From Cellulomonas persica (lineage in GTDB: Bacteria > Actinomycetota > Actinomycetes > Actinomycetales > Cellulomonadaceae), in the NCBI RefSeq assembly GCF_007989825.1, contig NZ_BJUA01000002.1:186001-250000 (forward strand): 64,000 nucleotides of DNA, read 5' to 3'. The notes under the pieces are model-generated. The model was not told where the DNA came from. It was given only the letters and a program-made list of their open reading frames with translations, and made no database searches. This document shows, one piece after another, positions 45,123 to 58,484 of the stretch (positions are counted from its first letter, which is position 1; the number at the start of each line of letters is the position of its first letter). The translations under genes were made by a program, and so were the position numbers.

Positions 45123-47228
45123 ATGGCCGATCCCGCGACGTACCGCCCCGCACCGGGAGAGATCCCGGACGCGCCGGGCGTCTACCGGTTCCGGGACGCC
45201 GACGGGCGGGTCATCTACGTCGGCAAGGCGAAGAGCCTGCGGCAGCGTCTCTCGTCGTACTTCCAGGACGTCGCGGGTCTGCACCCGCGCACGCAGACGA
45301 TGGTCACCACGGCCGCGTCCGTGCAGTGGACGGTGGTCGGGACCGAGGTCGAGGCGCTCGCACTCGAGTACTCGTGGATCAAGGAGTTCGACCCGCGGTT
45401 CAACGTGAAGTACCGCGACGACAAGTCGTACCCGTACCTCGCGGTGACGCTGGCCGAGCAGTTCCCGCGCGTGCAGGTCATGCGCGGGGCCAAGCGCAAG
45501 GGCACCCGCTACTTCGGGCCGTACGCCCACGCCTGGGCCATCCGCGAGACGGTCGACCTCCTGCTGCGCGTCTTCCCGGTGCGCACGTGCTCGGCGGGCG
45601 TCTTCAAACGAGCGTCGCAGCAGGGCCGCCCGTGCCTGCTCGGCTACATCGACAAGTGCTCGGCCCCCTGCGTCGGGCGCATCTCCGAGGAGGACCACCA
45701 CCGGCTCGCGGAGGAGTTCTGCGACTTCATGGCGGGGGACACCTCGCGCTTCGAGCGCAGGCTGACCCAGCGGATGAAGGAGGCTGCCGCGGAGCTCGAC
45801 TACGAGCAGGCGGCACGCCTGCGCGACGACATCGCGACGCTGCGGCGCGCGACCGAGCGCAATGCGGTGGTGCTGGCGGACGGCACCAACGCCGACGTGT
45901 TCGGGCTCGCGGGCGACGAGCTCGAGGCCGCGGTGCAGGTGTTCCACGTGCGCGACGGCCGGATCCGCGGCCAGCGCGGCTGGGTCGTGGAGAAGGTCGA
46001 GGACGTCGACGACGCGGCGCTCGTCGAGCACCTGCTGCAGCAGGTCTACGGCACGGAGGACCTCGACACCGGTGCCGTCCCGCGCGAGGTGCTGGTGCCG
46101 GTGCTGCCCACCGACGTCGAGCAGGTCGAGGCATGGCTCACGGGGCTGCGCGGCTCGCGCGTGCGGGTGCGCGTGCCGCAGCGGGGGGACAAGCGTGAGC
46201 TCGCTGCGACCGTGCGCAAGAACGCCGAGCACGCCCTGATGCTGCACCGCACCCGGCGCGCGGGTGACCTGACGTCGCGCAGCCAGGCGCTGCGGGAGAT
46301 CCAGGAGGCGCTCGGGCTGCCGAGCGCGCCGCTGCGCATCGAGTGCTACGACGTGTCGCACAACCAGGGCACGTACCAGTCGGCGTCGATGGTCGTGTTC
46401 GAGGACGGGCTCGCGCGCAAGAGCGAGTACCGGCTGTTCAGCGTGCGCGGTCCCCAGGGCGAGGGCGCCGCCGACGACACCGCGGCGATGCACGAGGTCA
46501 TCACGCGCCGCTTCCGGCGCTACCTGGCCGAACGTTCCGAGGCGAGCGACGTCGAGCTCGGCGACGGCGCGGACGGGGACGTCGACGACGGGATGGGCCC
46601 GCTCGCGTCGGGCCCGGTCGACGAGACCACGGGCAAGCCGCGGCGCTTTGCCTACCCGCCGAACCTCGTCGTCGTCGACGGCGGCCCGCCGCAGGTCGCG
46701 GCAGCCGCGGCCGCGCTCGCCGAGCTCGGGATCGACGACATCGCGCTGTGCGGGCTCGCGAAGCGGCTCGAGGAGGTCTGGCTCCCGGGAGACGACTACC
46801 CGGTGATCCTGCAGCGGAGCTCGGAGGGCCTGTACCTGCTGCAGCGCGTGCGCGACGAGGCCCATCGCTTCGCGATCAACGCGCACCGCAAGCGCCGCAG
46901 CAAGGGCATGACGGCCTCGGTGCTCGACGACGTGCCCGGCCTCGGGCCCGCGCGCCAGAAGGCGCTCCTGCGCCACTTCGGCTCGGTCAAGCGGCTGCGC
47001 GCCGCGAGCGTCGAGGAGATCGCGACGGTGCCCGGCATGGGGGACCGGACCGCCGCCGCCGTGGTCGCCGCCCTGTCCGGATCCGACGGCTCGGGCCCGG
47101 CCGACGCCACCGCCGCGGTCGCCGCGGAGAGCACCGCCGACGTCGCCGCCGACGACCGGGCCCCCGACCCGCCGGGCGACCGCGCCCCGGGCTCGGTGGC
47201 GCAGTCCGCTGGCATGCTGGGGACATGA
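45123..47228 (+). CDS. uvrC: Excinuclease ABC subunit C
   Basis: UvrC makes both incisions in nucleotide excision repair. The 701-residue protein starts with a GIY-YIG domain ([25 protein letters not shown]), then has Cys residues around KCSAPCVGR, a UVR motif (about 205-240), and an RNase H-like endonuclease ([21 protein letters not shown]). A helix-hairpin-helix pair follows ([18 protein letters not shown]). A 65-residue Ala/Asp-rich tail is not conserved. Its stop overlaps rapZ (ATGA), starting the uvrC-rapZ-yvcK operon. Confidence 0.97.
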   Translation: MADPATYRPAPGEIPDAPGVYRFRDADGRVIYVGKAKSLRQRLSSYFQDVAGLHPRTQTMVTTAASVQWTVVGTEVEALALEYSWIKEFDPRFNVKYRDDKSYPYLAVTLAEQFPRVQVMRGAKRKGTRYFGPYAHAWAIRETVDLLLRVFPVRTCSAGVFKRASQQGRPCLLGYIDKCSAPCVGRISEEDHHRLAEEFCDFMAGDTSRFERRLTQRMKEAAAELDYEQAARLRDDIATLRRATERNAVVLADGTNADVFGLAGDELEAAVQVFHVRDGRIRGQRGWVVEKVEDVDDAALVEHLLQQVYGTEDLDTGAVPREVLVPVLPTDVEQVEAWLTGLRGSRVRVRVPQRGDKRELAATVRKNAEHALMLHRTRRAGDLTSRSQALREIQEALGLPSAPLRIECYDVSHNQGTYQSASMVVFEDGLARKSEYRLFSVRGPQGEGAADDTAAMHEVITRRFRRYLAERSEASDVELGDGADGDVDDGMGPLASGPVDETTGKPRRFAYPPNLVVVDGGPPQVAAAAAALAELGIDDIALCGLAKRLEEVWLPGDDYPVILQRSSEGLYLLQRVRDEAHRFAINAHRKRRSKGMTASVLDDVPGLGPARQKALLRHFGSVKRLRAASVEEIATVPGMGDRTAAAVVAALSGSDGSGPADATAAVAAESTADVAADDRAPDPPGDRAPGSVAQSAGMLGT

Positions 47229-48166
47229 CCGACGAGCCCTCGCCCATCACGGTCCCCGCCGGCATCCCCGCGATCGACGCGGCCACCGAGCACCCGCGCC
47301 TGCACCAGCCCCAGGTCCTGATCATCACGGGCATGTCCGGCGCCGGGCGGACGCGCGCGGCCGCCGTGCTCGAGGACCTCGACTGGTACGTCGTCGACAA
47401 CCTGCCCGCGCAGATGCTCACGCACCTCGTCGGGATGCTCACGAGCGGCCCGCCCGACACGCGCGCCCGCGTCGCCGCCGTGATCGACGTGCGGGGCCGC
47501 GGGTTCTTCGCGGACCTCGCCCAGGTGCTCGGAGGGTTGCGGGCCGCGGGCGTCGAGTACCGGATCCTGTTCCTGGACGCGTCCGACGAGGTGCTCGTGC
47601 GGCGCTACGAGCAGGTCCGCCGGCCGCACCCGCTGCAGGGCAACGGCACGCTGCTCGACGGGATCGCCGAGGAGCGCCAGGTGCTCTCGGACATCCGGGA
47701 GCGCGCGGACAACGTGATCGACACGTCCGAGCTCAACGTCCACGACCTCGCACGCCAGGTGCGTGCGGTCGTCGCGGGCGACGCCGACGAGCACCTGCGC
47801 GTCAACGTCACCTCGTTCGGCTTCAAGTACGGCATCCCGCTGGACGCCGACCACGTGGTCGACGTCCGCTTCCTGGCCAACCCGTACTGGGTGTCGGAGC
47901 TGCGGCACCTCACCGGGCGCGACGCGCCGGTGCGCGACTACGTGCTCGGTCTGCCGGGTGCCGCGACGTTCATCGACCGGTACGTCTCGGCGCTCGAGCC
48001 CGTGCTCGCGGGCTACCTGAGCGAGGAGAAGCGGTACGTGACGATCGCGGTCGGCTGCACGGGCGGCAAGCACCGCTCGGTCGCGATCAGCGAGGCCATC
48101 GCCGCTCGCCTGCGCGAGGCCGGGCACCGGGTGACGGTCGCGGCGCGCGACCTCGGCAAGGAGTGA
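47225..48166 (+). CDS. rapZ: RapZ-family nucleotide-binding protein / RNase adapter
   Basis: The 313-residue protein has a P-loop kinase-like N-terminal domain ([28 protein letters not shown]) and a C-terminal domain with the conserved [14 protein letters not shown] and [12 protein letters not shown] motifs. The Walker A Lys is Arg (SGAGRT), as in other actinobacterial members. In Escherichia coli RapZ guides RNase E to small RNAs in amino-sugar control; in actinobacteria the role is less clear. It overlaps both uvrC and yvcK by four bases. Confidence 0.94.
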   Translation: MTDEPSPITVPAGIPAIDAATEHPRLHQPQVLIITGMSGAGRTRAAAVLEDLDWYVVDNLPAQMLTHLVGMLTSGPPDTRARVAAVIDVRGRGFFADLAQVLGGLRAAGVEYRILFLDASDEVLVRRYEQVRRPHPLQGNGTLLDGIAEERQVLSDIRERADNVIDTSELNVHDLARQVRAVVAGDADEHLRVNVTSFGFKYGIPLDADHVVDVRFLANPYWVSELRHLTGRDAPVRDYVLGLPGAATFIDRYVSALEPVLAGYLSEEKRYVTIAVGCTGGKHRSVAISEAIAARLREAGHRVTVAARDLGKE

Positions 48167-49221
48167 CGGCGGGACTGCCGCCTGCGGGGGCGCCGACCCC
48201 CGCAGGGGGCGTGGGACCCGTGCCCGGGACGCTGCCCCGCGGTGTGCGGCGGGGGCCGCGTGTCGTCGCGATCGGCGGCGGGCACGGCCTGTCGGCGACC
48301 CTCTCGGCGCTGCGGCTCATGACGGACCAGATCACGGCCGTCGTCACCGTCGCGGACGACGGCGGCTCGTCGGGACGCCTGCGCGAGGAGCTCGCGGTGC
48401 TGCCGCCGGGCGACCTGCGGATGGCGCTCGCGGCGCTGTGCGACGACTCGGACTGGGGTCGCACGTGGCGCGACGTGCTCCAGCACCGCTTCCACACCGA
48501 CGGGCCCCTCGACCAGCACGCGCTCGGCAACCTGCTCATCGTGACCCTCTGGGAGCTGCTCGGCGACCCGGTCGCGGGGCTGGACTGGGTCGGTCGGCTG
48601 CTCGGCGCGCGCGGCCGCGTCCTGCCGATGACCGAGGTGCCGCTGCTGATCGAGGCGGAGGTGCGGCGGGCCGACGGCCGGCTCGAGACCGTGCGTGGCC
48701 AGAGCTCGGTCGCGCGCACCACCGACCCCATCACGCAGGTGCGGCTCGTCCCGGCGGACCCACCGGCCTGCCTGCACGCGGTGGCGGCCGTCGAGCAGGC
48801 CGACTGGGTCGTGCTCGGCCCGGGCTCCTGGTACACGTCCGTGCTGCCGCACCTGCTCGTGCCCGAGCTGCGCTCGGCTCTCGTGCGCGGGGGTGCGCGC
48901 GTCGTCGTCGTGCTCAACCTGTCGCCCGAGGAGCACGGCGAGACCGCCGGGATGCACGCCGAGGACTACCTCGCGGTGCTGCACGACCACGCCCCCGAGC
49001 TCGAGGTGCACGCCGTCGTCGCCGACCCCCGCGCGGTCGAGGACACGGGCCGGCTCGCCGAGCACTGCGAGGCACGTGACGCGCGTCTCCTGCTGCGGCA
49101 GGTGGGTCGGTCGGACGGGACGGCCCGGCACGACCCGCTGCGCCTGGCAGCGGCGCTGCGCGACGTCGTCGAGGGCGTCCTGGGCGACCTCGGCCCGCGT
49201 GGCGGGAGGGGCTTTCACTGA
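48163..49221 (+). CDS. yvcK: YvcK/CofD-like gluconeogenesis factor
   Basis: The 352-residue protein has the YvcK opening [18 protein letters not shown], then [23 protein letters not shown] and [17 protein letters not shown]. YvcK binds UDP-sugars and is needed for growth on gluconeogenic carbon sources and for cell-wall shape. The first 30 residues, rich in Gly and Pro, lie outside the family core. The GTG overlaps the rapZ stop (GTGA). rapZ-yvcK-whiA is one of the most conserved Gram-positive gene runs. Confidence 0.93.
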   Translation: MTAGLPPAGAPTPAGGVGPVPGTLPRGVRRGPRVVAIGGGHGLSATLSALRLMTDQITAVVTVADDGGSSGRLREELAVLPPGDLRMALAALCDDSDWGRTWRDVLQHRFHTDGPLDQHALGNLLIVTLWELLGDPVAGLDWVGRLLGARGRVLPMTEVPLLIEAEVRRADGRLETVRGQSSVARTTDPITQVRLVPADPPACLHAVAAVEQADWVVLGPGSWYTSVLPHLLVPELRSALVRGGARVVVVLNLSPEEHGETAGMHAEDYLAVLHDHAPELEVHAVVADPRAVEDTGRLAEHCEARDARLLLRQVGRSDGTARHDPLRLAAALRDVVEGVLGDLGPRGGRGFH

Positions 49222-49267
49222 GCCCAACCGGCCACCGGTGCCCCGCGCAAATGGCAGGATGACGCCC

Positions 49268-50248
49268 ATGGCTTTGACGGCACAGGTGAAGGATGAGCTC
49301 GCCCGACTCCAGGTCGACAAGACCTCCTGCCGCAAGGCAGAGGTGGCCGCGACCTTGCGGTTCGCCGGTGGGCTGCACATCATCTCGGGCCGGATCGTCA
49401 TCGAGGCCGAGCTCGACACCGCCATCGCCGCGCGCCGGCTGCGCCAGGCGGTCGCCGAGGTCTACGGGCACGAGAGCGAGATCATCGTGGTCTCCGGCGG
49501 CGGGCTGCGCCGGGGGAGCCACTACGTGGTCCGCGTGGTGAAGGACGGCGAGTCGCTCGCACGCCAGACCGGCCTGCTCGACAACAGGGGCCGGCCCGTG
49601 CGCGGACTGCCGCCGCAGGTCGTCGCGGGCGGTATCGCCGAGGCGGAGGCCGCCTGGCGCGGCGCCTTCCTGGCCCACGGCTCGCTGACCGAGCCGGGGC
49701 GCTCGTCGTCCCTCGAGATCACGTGTCCCGGTCCCGAGGCCGCGCTCGCGCTCGTCGGCGCGGCACGCCGGATGGGCATCCCCGCCAAGGCGCGCGAGGT
49801 GCGCGGCGTCGACCGGGTGGTGATCCGCGACGGCGACGCGATCGGCGCGATGCTGACCCGACTGGGCGCGCACGAGGCGATGCTCGTCTGGGAGGAGCGC
49901 CGCGTGCGCCGCGAGGTGCGCGGCACCGCCAACCGGCTCGCGAACTTCGACGACGCGAACCTGCGCCGGTCCGCGCGTGCGGCCGTAGCGGCGGGTGCCC
50001 GGGTCGACCGGGCGTTCGAGATCCTCGGCGACGACCTGCCCGACCACCTGCGGGAGGCCGGCATGCTGCGACTGGCGCACAAGGACGCCTCGCTCGAGGA
50101 GCTCGGCAAGCTCGCCGACCCGCCGCTCACGAAGGACGCGGTCGCCGGGCGCATCCGGCGCCTCCTGGCGACGGCCGACAAGCGCGCGAACGAGCTCGGG
50201 ATCCCCGACACCGAGGCCGGGCTGTCCCCGGACCTGCTCGACCTGTAG
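49268..50248 (+). CDS. whiA: DNA-binding protein WhiA
   Basis: WhiA combines a LAGLIDADG homing-endonuclease-like fold without nuclease residues (about 1-220) and a C-terminal helix-turn-helix (about 240-315: [43 protein letters not shown]). In Streptomyces it controls sporulation genes with WhiB; outside that it affects cell division. The 326-residue size is typical. The ATG at 49268 is preferred because CAGGAT lies seven bases before it; another ATG at 49259 would add three residues. Confidence 0.96.
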   Translation: MALTAQVKDELARLQVDKTSCRKAEVAATLRFAGGLHIISGRIVIEAELDTAIAARRLRQAVAEVYGHESEIIVVSGGGLRRGSHYVVRVVKDGESLARQTGLLDNRGRPVRGLPPQVVAGGIAEAEAAWRGAFLAHGSLTEPGRSSSLEITCPGPEAALALVGAARRMGIPAKAREVRGVDRVVIRDGDAIGAMLTRLGAHEAMLVWEERRVRREVRGTANRLANFDDANLRRSARAAVAAGARVDRAFEILGDDLPDHLREAGMLRLAHKDASLEELGKLADPPLTKDAVAGRIRRLLATADKRANELGIPDTEAGLSPDLLDL

Positions 50249-50297
50249 CCCGCCCGCCGGGCGCCCGCGCCGGGCTCGTCGTCGGGTCCTCGTACGG

Positions 50298-50322
50298 GCG
50301 CCGTCCAGCACGTGGACGGCGC
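50298..50322 (+). terminator. whiA terminator
   Basis: GCGCCGTCCA (50298-50307) pairs perfectly with TGGACGGCGC (50313-50322) around a five-base loop, 49 bases after the whiA stop. Confidence 0.75.
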
Positions 50323-50364
50323 GCTGGTCTGGGACCTTCGAAGCGAGCCCGACCACCAATGGGG

Positions 50365-50372
50365 TATAGGCT
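50365..50372 (+). promoter_or_regulatory. -10 element of the gap transcript
   Basis: TATAGGCT lies in the least GC-rich part of this gap, giving a transcript start near 50379. The same octamer occurs on the minus strand before tkt. No -35 consensus was seen. Confidence 0.55.
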
Positions 50373-50434
50373 CGGGGCATCCGATCGTCACACGGGTGTC
50401 ACGTGCTGGGAATGTCCCGGTCTGCTTCTGGTAG

Positions 50435-51553
<1,119 letters not shown>

Positions 51554-51588
51554 CGACGACCGCACCGATCACTCGGTAAGCACGTCAT

Positions 51589-51633
51589 GCGTCCGCGTGC
51601 GCCCTGGCCACCGGCCCCGGCGCACGCGGACGC
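51589..51633 (+). repeat. Perfect 15-base stem-loop between gap and pgk
   Basis: 51589-51603 pairs perfectly with 51619-51633, enclosing a 15-base loop that can form its own GGCC/GGCC stem. It lies 35 bases after the gap stop. It could be a partial terminator, or a stabiliser or processing site that gives different mRNA amounts for gap and pgk-tpiA. Confidence 0.8.
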
Positions 51634-51672
51634 TGTCGTTCCCGGCCCCTGTCCGCTCCCGGAGAAGGATTC

Positions 51673-52872
51673 ATGAAGACCATCGAGGACCTCGGCGACC
51701 TGCGCGGCAAGCGCGTGCTCGTCCGCTCCGACTTCAACGTGCCGCTCGACGGCACGACGATCACCGACGACGGCCGCGTGCGCGCGGCCCTCCCGACGCT
51801 CACCGCGCTGCTCGAGGCTGGTGCCCGGGTCGTCGTCACCGCCCACCTCGGCCGCCCGAAGGGTGCGCCCGACGAGAAGTACTCGCTCGCGCCCGTCGCG
51901 ACGCGCCTGTCGGAGCTGCTCGGCAAGCCCGTCGCGCTCGCGCAGGACACCGTCGGCGAGTCCGCCAAGGAGACCGTCGCCGCGCTTCAGGACGGTGAGA
52001 TCGCGCTCCTGGAGAACATCCGCTTCGACGCGCGTGAGACGAGCAAGGACGACGCCGAGCGTGGCGCGCTGGCAGACGACCTGGCCTCCCTCGCGGACGC
52101 GTTCGTGTCCGACGGCTTCGGCGTCGTGCACCGCAAGCAGGCGTCGGTGTACGACGTCGCGCTCAAGCTGCCGCACGCGGTCGGCAAGCTCGTCCTCAAC
52201 GAGGTCGAGTCGCTGAAGAAGGCGACCGAGGACCCGCAGCGCCCCTACGTCGTGGTGCTCGGTGGCTCGAAGGTCTCCGACAAGCTGGGCGTGATCTCGA
52301 ACCTGCTGACGAAGGCGGACCGCCTGGTCATCGGTGGCGGCATGCTGTTCACGTTCCTCGCCGCCAAGGGCTACTCGGTCGGCAGCTCGCTGCTCGAGCA
52401 GGACCAGATCGACACGGTCAAGGGCTACCTGGCGCAGGCCGAGGAGTCGGGCGTCGAGATCGTCCTCCCGGTCGACATCCGCGTCGCGCCCGAGTTCAAG
52501 GCGGACGCACCGGCGTCGGTCGTGGCCGCGGACGCGATCCCGGACGGTCAGATGGGTCTCGACATCGGCCCTGAGTCGGAGAAGCTCTTCGCGTCGAAGA
52601 TCGTCGACGCCAAGACGGTCGTCTGGAACGGCCCGGCGGGCGTGTTCGAGTTCGAGGCGTTCGCGAGCGGCACCAAGGCCGTCGCGCAGGCGCTCGTCGA
52701 CGCCGGGGCCAACGGCGGCTTCACGATCGTCGGTGGCGGCGACTCCGCCGCGGCCGTGCGCACGCTCGGCTTCGACGAGTCGACGTTCGGCCACATCTCG
52801 ACGGGTGGCGGCGCGAGCCTCGAGTTCCTGGAGGGCAAGACCCTCCCCGGCATCGCCGTCCTGGAGGACTGA
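51673..52872 (+). CDS. pgk: Phosphoglycerate kinase
   Basis: Pgk makes ATP from 1,3-bisphosphoglycerate. The 399-residue protein opens with [13 protein letters not shown], then has [45 protein letters not shown] and the nucleotide end GGGDSAAAV with [12 protein letters not shown]. All hinge and substrate Arg and His residues are present. GGAGAAGG precedes the ATG. tpiA begins three bases after the stop. Confidence 0.97.
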   Translation: MKTIEDLGDLRGKRVLVRSDFNVPLDGTTITDDGRVRAALPTLTALLEAGARVVVTAHLGRPKGAPDEKYSLAPVATRLSELLGKPVALAQDTVGESAKETVAALQDGEIALLENIRFDARETSKDDAERGALADDLASLADAFVSDGFGVVHRKQASVYDVALKLPHAVGKLVLNEVESLKKATEDPQRPYVVVLGGSKVSDKLGVISNLLTKADRLVIGGGMLFTFLAAKGYSVGSSLLEQDQIDTVKGYLAQAEESGVEIVLPVDIRVAPEFKADAPASVVAADAIPDGQMGLDIGPESEKLFASKIVDAKTVVWNGPAGVFEFEAFASGTKAVAQALVDAGANGGFTIVGGGDSAAAVRTLGFDESTFGHISTGGGASLEFLEGKTLPGIAVLED

Positions 52873-52875
52873 GAC

Positions 52876-53670
52876 ATGGCCCAGCGCACCCCGCTCATGG
52901 CGGGCAACTGGAAGATGAACCTGGACCACCAGCAGGCGATCCAGACGCTCCAGAAGCTCGCGTGGACGCTCAAGGACGCCAAGCACGACTACAGCACGGT
53001 CGAGGTCGCGGTGATCCCGCCCTTCACGGACCTGCGCAGCGTGCAGACGCTCGTCGACGCCGACAAGCTCGAGATCGTCTACGGCGCCCAGGACGTCTCG
53101 GCGCACACCTCGGGCGCGTACACGGGTGAGATCGCCCCGGCGTTCCTCACGAAGCTCGGCGTGACCTACGCCGTCATCGGCCACTCGGAGCGCCGTGAGT
53201 ACCACGCGGAGTCCGACGAGCTCGTCAACGCGAAGGTCAAGAACGCGCTCGGTGCGGGCCTGGCGCCCATCCTGTGCGTCGGCGAGAAGCTCGACGTCCG
53301 CAAGGCGGGCGAGCAGGTCCCCGTGACGCTCGCGCAGCTCGACGGCGGGCTCGCAGGCCTGACGGCCGAGCAGGTCCGCGAGGTCGTCGTGGCGTACGAG
53401 CCGGTCTGGGCGATCGGCACGGGCGAGACCGCCACGCCGGAGGACGCCCAGGAGCTGTGCGAGGCGATCCGCGTGCGCATCGCGGAGCTGTACGACCAGG
53501 ACACCGCGGACGCGGTCCGCGTGCTGTACGGCGGTTCCGTGAAGTCGTCGAACGTCGCGTCGATCATGGCGAAGCCGGACGTCGACGGCGCTCTGGTCGG
53601 CGGCGCGAGCCTCGACCCCGAGGAGTTCGCCAAGATCGTGCGCTACCAGTCGCACGCAGTCGGTCTCTGA
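52876..53670 (+). CDS. tpiA: Triosephosphate isomerase
   Basis: TpiA interconverts the triose phosphates. The 264-residue barrel has GNWKMNLD (substrate Lys), IGHSERREY (catalytic His), [20 protein letters not shown] (catalytic Glu and loop 6) and YGGSVKSSN. It is translated right after pgk and ends the glycolytic operon; a short CACCGG/CCGGTG hairpin follows at 53679-53694. Confidence 0.97.
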   Translation: MAQRTPLMAGNWKMNLDHQQAIQTLQKLAWTLKDAKHDYSTVEVAVIPPFTDLRSVQTLVDADKLEIVYGAQDVSAHTSGAYTGEIAPAFLTKLGVTYAVIGHSERREYHAESDELVNAKVKNALGAGLAPILCVGEKLDVRKAGEQVPVTLAQLDGGLAGLTAEQVREVVVAYEPVWAIGTGETATPEDAQELCEAIRVRIAELYDQDTADAVRVLYGGSVKSSNVASIMAKPDVDGALVGGASLDPEEFAKIVRYQSHAVGL

Positions 53671-53678
53671 CCCACTCC

Positions 53679-53694
53679 CACCGGCGCCCCGGTG
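53679..53694 (+). terminator. Short hairpin after tpiA
   Basis: CACCGG and CCGGTG pair around a four-base loop. The stem is only six bases, so this may be a weak terminator or an mRNA 3' end stabiliser. Confidence 0.4.
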
Positions 53695-53827
53695 CGACTC
53701 CTGTCTCACGCAGGGGCCTCACCGGGGCGTCGATGTGGATTCTGGCGCGATTCGTCGCCTACCCTGTACCCGGCCCGCGCGTCGTCGCGTGGGCGGCCCC
53801 GCTTCGCTAGTGAGGAACGACACCGAC

Positions 53828-54073
53828 GTGACCGGTTTGAAGATCTCGATGCAGGTGCTCCTGGTGCTGACCAGCGCACTCCTCGTTCCGTTGGTGCTCC
53901 TCCACAAGGGCAAGGGCGGAGGTCTCTCCGACATGTTCGGCGGCGGCATCACGTCGAGCGCCGGCAGCTCGGGCGTCGCCGAGCGCAACCTCAACCGGAT
54001 CACCGTCGGTGTCGCGCTCACGTGGGCCGGCGTGATCGTGGTGCTCGGTCTGATCGAGCGCTACGACGGCTGA
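53828..54073 (+). CDS. secG: Preprotein translocase subunit SecG
   Basis: The 81-residue protein has two membrane helices (about 6-25 and 57-76) joined by the conserved cytoplasmic loop LLHKGKGGGLSDMFGGG. It is the small accessory subunit of the SecYEG channel. The GTG at 53828 was chosen by family length; a GTG at 53810 would add six residues, and GAGGA lies between them. It sits between tpiA and rbpA, as in many actinobacteria. Confidence 0.93.
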   Translation: MTGLKISMQVLLVLTSALLVPLVLLHKGKGGGLSDMFGGGITSSAGSSGVAERNLNRITVGVALTWAGVIVVLGLIERYDG

Positions 54074-54084
54074 GGCGGGCGACC

Positions 54085-54432
54085 ATGGCGAGCGGCAACG
54101 CGATCCGAGGCTCCCGCGTCGGCGCGGGCCCCATGGGCGAGGCGGAACGCGGCGACGCGGCTCCGCGGATCTGGATCTCCTACTGGTGCGCGAACGGCCA
54201 CGAGACGCGCCCGAGCTTCGCCGAGGAGGCCGCCGAGGAGGCGCCCGCGACCTGGGACTGCCCGCGCTGCGGCTTCCCCGCGGGTCAGGATCAGGAGAAC
54301 CCTCCGGCGCCTGTGCGCAACGAGCCGTACAAGACGCACCTCGCGTATGTGAAGGAGCGGCGGTCCGACGAGGACGGCGCCGCGATCCTCGACGAGGCTC
54401 TCGCGGCCCTGCGCGCACGGCGCGGCCGCTGA
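54085..54432 (+). CDS. rbpA: RNA polymerase-binding protein RbpA
   Basis: RbpA stabilises open complexes of the main sigma factor and is limited to actinobacteria. The 115-residue protein has the N-terminal tail with NAIRGSRVGAGPMGEAERG, a zinc-binding core (YWCANGHET and DCPRCGFPAG) and a C-terminal sigma-interaction domain (EPYKTHLAYVKERRSDEDGAAILDEAL). One Cys of the four-ligand set is replaced by His, as in other members. It follows secG by 11 bases. Confidence 0.95.
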   Translation: MASGNAIRGSRVGAGPMGEAERGDAAPRIWISYWCANGHETRPSFAEEAAEEAPATWDCPRCGFPAGQDQENPPAPVRNEPYKTHLAYVKERRSDEDGAAILDEALAALRARRGR

Positions 54433-54442
54433 CCCAGCTCGA

Positions 54443-54477
54443 CCGAAGGGCTCCCGCACCGCGCGGGGGCCTTTCGG
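54443..54477. terminator. rbpA terminator
   Basis: A 15-base stem with two G-T wobbles is formed by 54443-54457 and 54463-54477, ending in CCTTTCGG. It lies ten bases after the rbpA stop and also suits the converging methyltransferase gene. Confidence 0.8.
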
Positions 54478-54521
54478 CATGTCAGGCCACGTGGGCCGAC
54501 GCTGGTGATCCGGCGCGCGGC

Positions 54522-55223
54522 TCAGGGCAGCACGCGGAGCAGGGCGAAGCCGTCGTAGCCCTTGCTGCCCACGGTCTGCAGCACGGTCGCCTCGACGCGT
54601 GGGTGGTCGGTCAGCAGCTCGACCATGCGTCGCACGCCCTGGACCCGGTCGTCGGGGTGCTCGGGGTCGATCACCGCGCCGTCGCGCACGACGTTGTCGA
54701 CGACGATCGCCGTGCCGGGCCGGGAGAGCGCGAGCGACAGCTCCACGTACCGCGCGAGCTGTTGCTTGTCGGCGTCGATGAAGATGAAGTCGAACGGCTC
54801 GGTGGCTGCGGCCACGAGCGCGCCGAGCGAGTCGACGGCGGGACCGACGACGACCTCGACGAGGTCACCCACCCCCGCCTGGGTGAGTGATGCACGAGCG
54901 ACCTCGGCGTGCTTCGGGTCGAGCTCGAGGCTCACGAGGCTGCCGTCCGACGGCAGCGCCCGCGCGAGCCAGAGCGTGCTGTAGCCGCCGAGCGTGCCGA
55001 TCTCCAGGACGCGGCGGGCACCGACGAGCGAGGCGAGGAGCTGCAGCAGCTTGCCCTGGTTCGGCGCGACCGCGATGTCGGGCAGTCCCGCCTCCGCGGC
55101 ACGCTCGCGCGTGGCGGTGCCGTCCGGGTCCTCGCGGACCAGCCCACCGAAGTAGGAGTCGACCTGTGCCCACCGCGCGTCGGGATCGCTCGGGACGGGC
55201 TGGACGTGCGGCGCCTGGGCCAC
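54522..55223 (-). CDS. O-methyltransferase (catechol/caffeoyl-CoA type)
   Basis: The 233-residue protein has the class I SAM fold: RRVLEIGTLGGYSTLWLA, VSLELDPKHAEVARASL, DFIFIDADKQQLARYVEL, and AIVVDNVVRDG. The Asp of FIDADK and the Asn of VDNV bind a divalent metal, as in caffeoyl-CoA and catechol methyltransferases. A vicinal diphenol is the likely acceptor, though not proven. GAGGGA precedes the GTG. It follows pgl by 23 bases and may be the last gene of the pentose phosphate run. Confidence 0.9.
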   Translation of the reverse strand: MAQAPHVQPVPSDPDARWAQVDSYFGGLVREDPDGTATRERAAEAGLPDIAVAPNQGKLLQLLASLVGARRVLEIGTLGGYSTLWLARALPSDGSLVSLELDPKHAEVARASLTQAGVGDLVEVVVGPAVDSLGALVAAATEPFDFIFIDADKQQLARYVELSLALSRPGTAIVVDNVVRDGAVIDPEHPDDRVQGVRRMVELLTDHPRVEATVLQTVGSKGYDGFALLRVLP

Positions 55224-55246
55224 GGCGGTTCCCTCTCGGTGGTCGG

Positions 55247-56026
55247 TCAGGCGGGGGCGCCGCCTGCGGGCAGGTCCGCGGCCGCGGCCGCGTCGAGCAG
55301 CCACAGGGTGCGCTCGGTCCCGAGCGCGCCTGCGGCGGGCGTGACGGAGACAGGCGCCGACGCGAGCGCGGACGCCACCGCGGTCGCCTTCTCGGCGCCC
55401 GCGGCGACCACCCAGACCTCGCGCGCGCCGCGGATCGCGTCGAAGGTGAGCGTCACGCGCAGCGGCGGTGGCTTGGGGGAGCCGTGCACGCCGGCGGTGG
55501 CGACGCCGTCGACGTCGACCGCAGGGTGGCCCGGGAAGAGTGACGCGACGTGGCCGTCAGGCCCCATGCCGAGGAGCAGCACGTCGAACCGGGGCACCTG
55601 CCGACCGTCGTCGGCGTACCGGGCGAGCTCGGCGGCGTAGGCCTCGGCGGCCGCCTCGGGCGTCGGGACGGTGTCGTCGAGCGCCGGGACGGGGTGCACG
55701 TTCGCCGTGGGCAGGGCGTCGCCGAGGGCCGTGAGCAGTGCGTCACGCGCCTGGGTCTCGTTGCGGTCGCCGTCACCGTCCGGCAGGAACCGCTCGTCGC
55801 CCCACCACAGGTGCACCTGCGACCAGTCGACCGCATCGCGCACGGGCGAGGCAGCAACCGCGGCCAGCGTGGCGATGCCGACCGTCCCGCCGGTCAGCAC
55901 GACGTGCAGGGGAGCGCGGTGCGACTGCGCGTCGACGAGCGCGACGAGCAGGCGCGCCGCGGTGGCCTGCGCCAGGAGCGTCGCGTCCGGGTGGACGACG
56001 ACGTCGCGCGCCGCCCGCGCGGTCAT
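55247..56026 (-). CDS. pgl: 6-phosphogluconolactonase
   Basis: Pgl hydrolyses 6-phosphogluconolactone, the second step of the oxidative pentose phosphate path. The 259-residue DevB-type protein has VVLTGGTVG, VHLWWGDERFLPDGDGDRNETQA, LLLGMGPDGHVASLFPGH and a final strand VWVVAAGAEKA. Its ATG overlaps the opcA stop (ATGA). Confidence 0.95.
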   Translation of the reverse strand: MTARAARDVVVHPDATLLAQATAARLLVALVDAQSHRAPLHVVLTGGTVGIATLAAVAASPVRDAVDWSQVHLWWGDERFLPDGDGDRNETQARDALLTALGDALPTANVHPVPALDDTVPTPEAAAEAYAAELARYADDGRQVPRFDVLLLGMGPDGHVASLFPGHPAVDVDGVATAGVHGSPKPPPLRVTLTFDAIRGAREVWVVAAGAEKATAVASALASAPVSVTPAAGALGTERTLWLLDAAAAADLPAGGAPA

Positions 56027-56942
56027 ACGGGGATCCTCGCCAGACCCTTGGTGAGCACCTCGCCGTACACCTCGTCGGGATCGAGCCGGCGCAGCTCCTC
56101 GGCGAGGCACTCGCGCAGGTGCCGGATCGGCAGCGCGATGCGGTGCTCCGGCTGGCCCGGCTGGTGCAACGCGGCAGTCTTGCCGTCCGGGCGGCCGAGC
56201 ACGATGTCACCCGACTCGCGCTCGAGCTTGACCTGGACGATCGCCGGGGCGTCCGGGATGCGCTCGACCTCGACCGGGCAGCGCAGTGCGTGCGCGAGCC
56301 AGGCGGCCACCATGTCGACGGACGTGTGGGTGGCCTCCCCGGAGACGACCGCGCGGCGCACCGGCTCGTACGGGGGCTGCTCGAGCGTGGCCGCGACGAG
56401 CCCGCGCCACAGGGTCGCGCGGGTCCACGCCAGGTCGGTGTCGCCCTCCTGGTACGACTCGGCGAGGCGGCGCAGCCACGCGTGCGGGTCGGACGAGCGC
56501 ACGGAGTCCGTGATGCGGCGCTGTGCCATCCGGCCGAGCGGCGTCTCCGACGGGACGGCGGGCGGCTCGTACGGCCACCACGCGACGATGGGGGCGTCCG
56601 GCAGCAGCAGCGGCATGACGAGGGTGTCGAGGTGCTCGGCGACCTCGCCTGCCGGCCGCAGGATGATGACCTCGCTCGCGCCGGCGTCCCCGCCGAGGCG
56701 GATCTGGGCGTCGAGGCCCTCGCTGCTGGGGGAGCCGTCGTGCTGCGACTGGATGAGGATGACGCGGCACGGGTGCTCGCGGCTGGCGTCGTTCGCGGCC
56801 GCGATCGCGTGCTCCGGGTCGTGGTCACCTGTGTCGACGATGAGCGTCAGGACGCGGCCGAGCGCGACCGCGCCACCCTCGTCGCGCTCGGTGAGCAGAC
56901 GCTTGGCGATCGCACGCGTCGTGGTGCCCGGCATGTCGATGA

Positions 56943-56946
<4 letters not shown>
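56023..56946 (-). CDS. opcA: Glucose-6-phosphate dehydrogenase assembly protein OpcA
   Basis: OpcA is the allosteric partner that supports Zwf assembly and activity in actinobacteria and cyanobacteria. The 307-residue protein has VLTLIVDTG, SEVIILRPAGEVAEHLDTLVMPLLLPDAPIVAWWPYEPP and LGRMAQRRITDS. GGAGG precedes the GTG, which overlaps the zwf stop (GTGA). The family has no known active site. It sits between zwf and pgl, the standard order. Confidence 0.94.
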
Positions 56947-58480
<1,534 letters not shown>

Positions 58481-58484
<4 letters not shown>

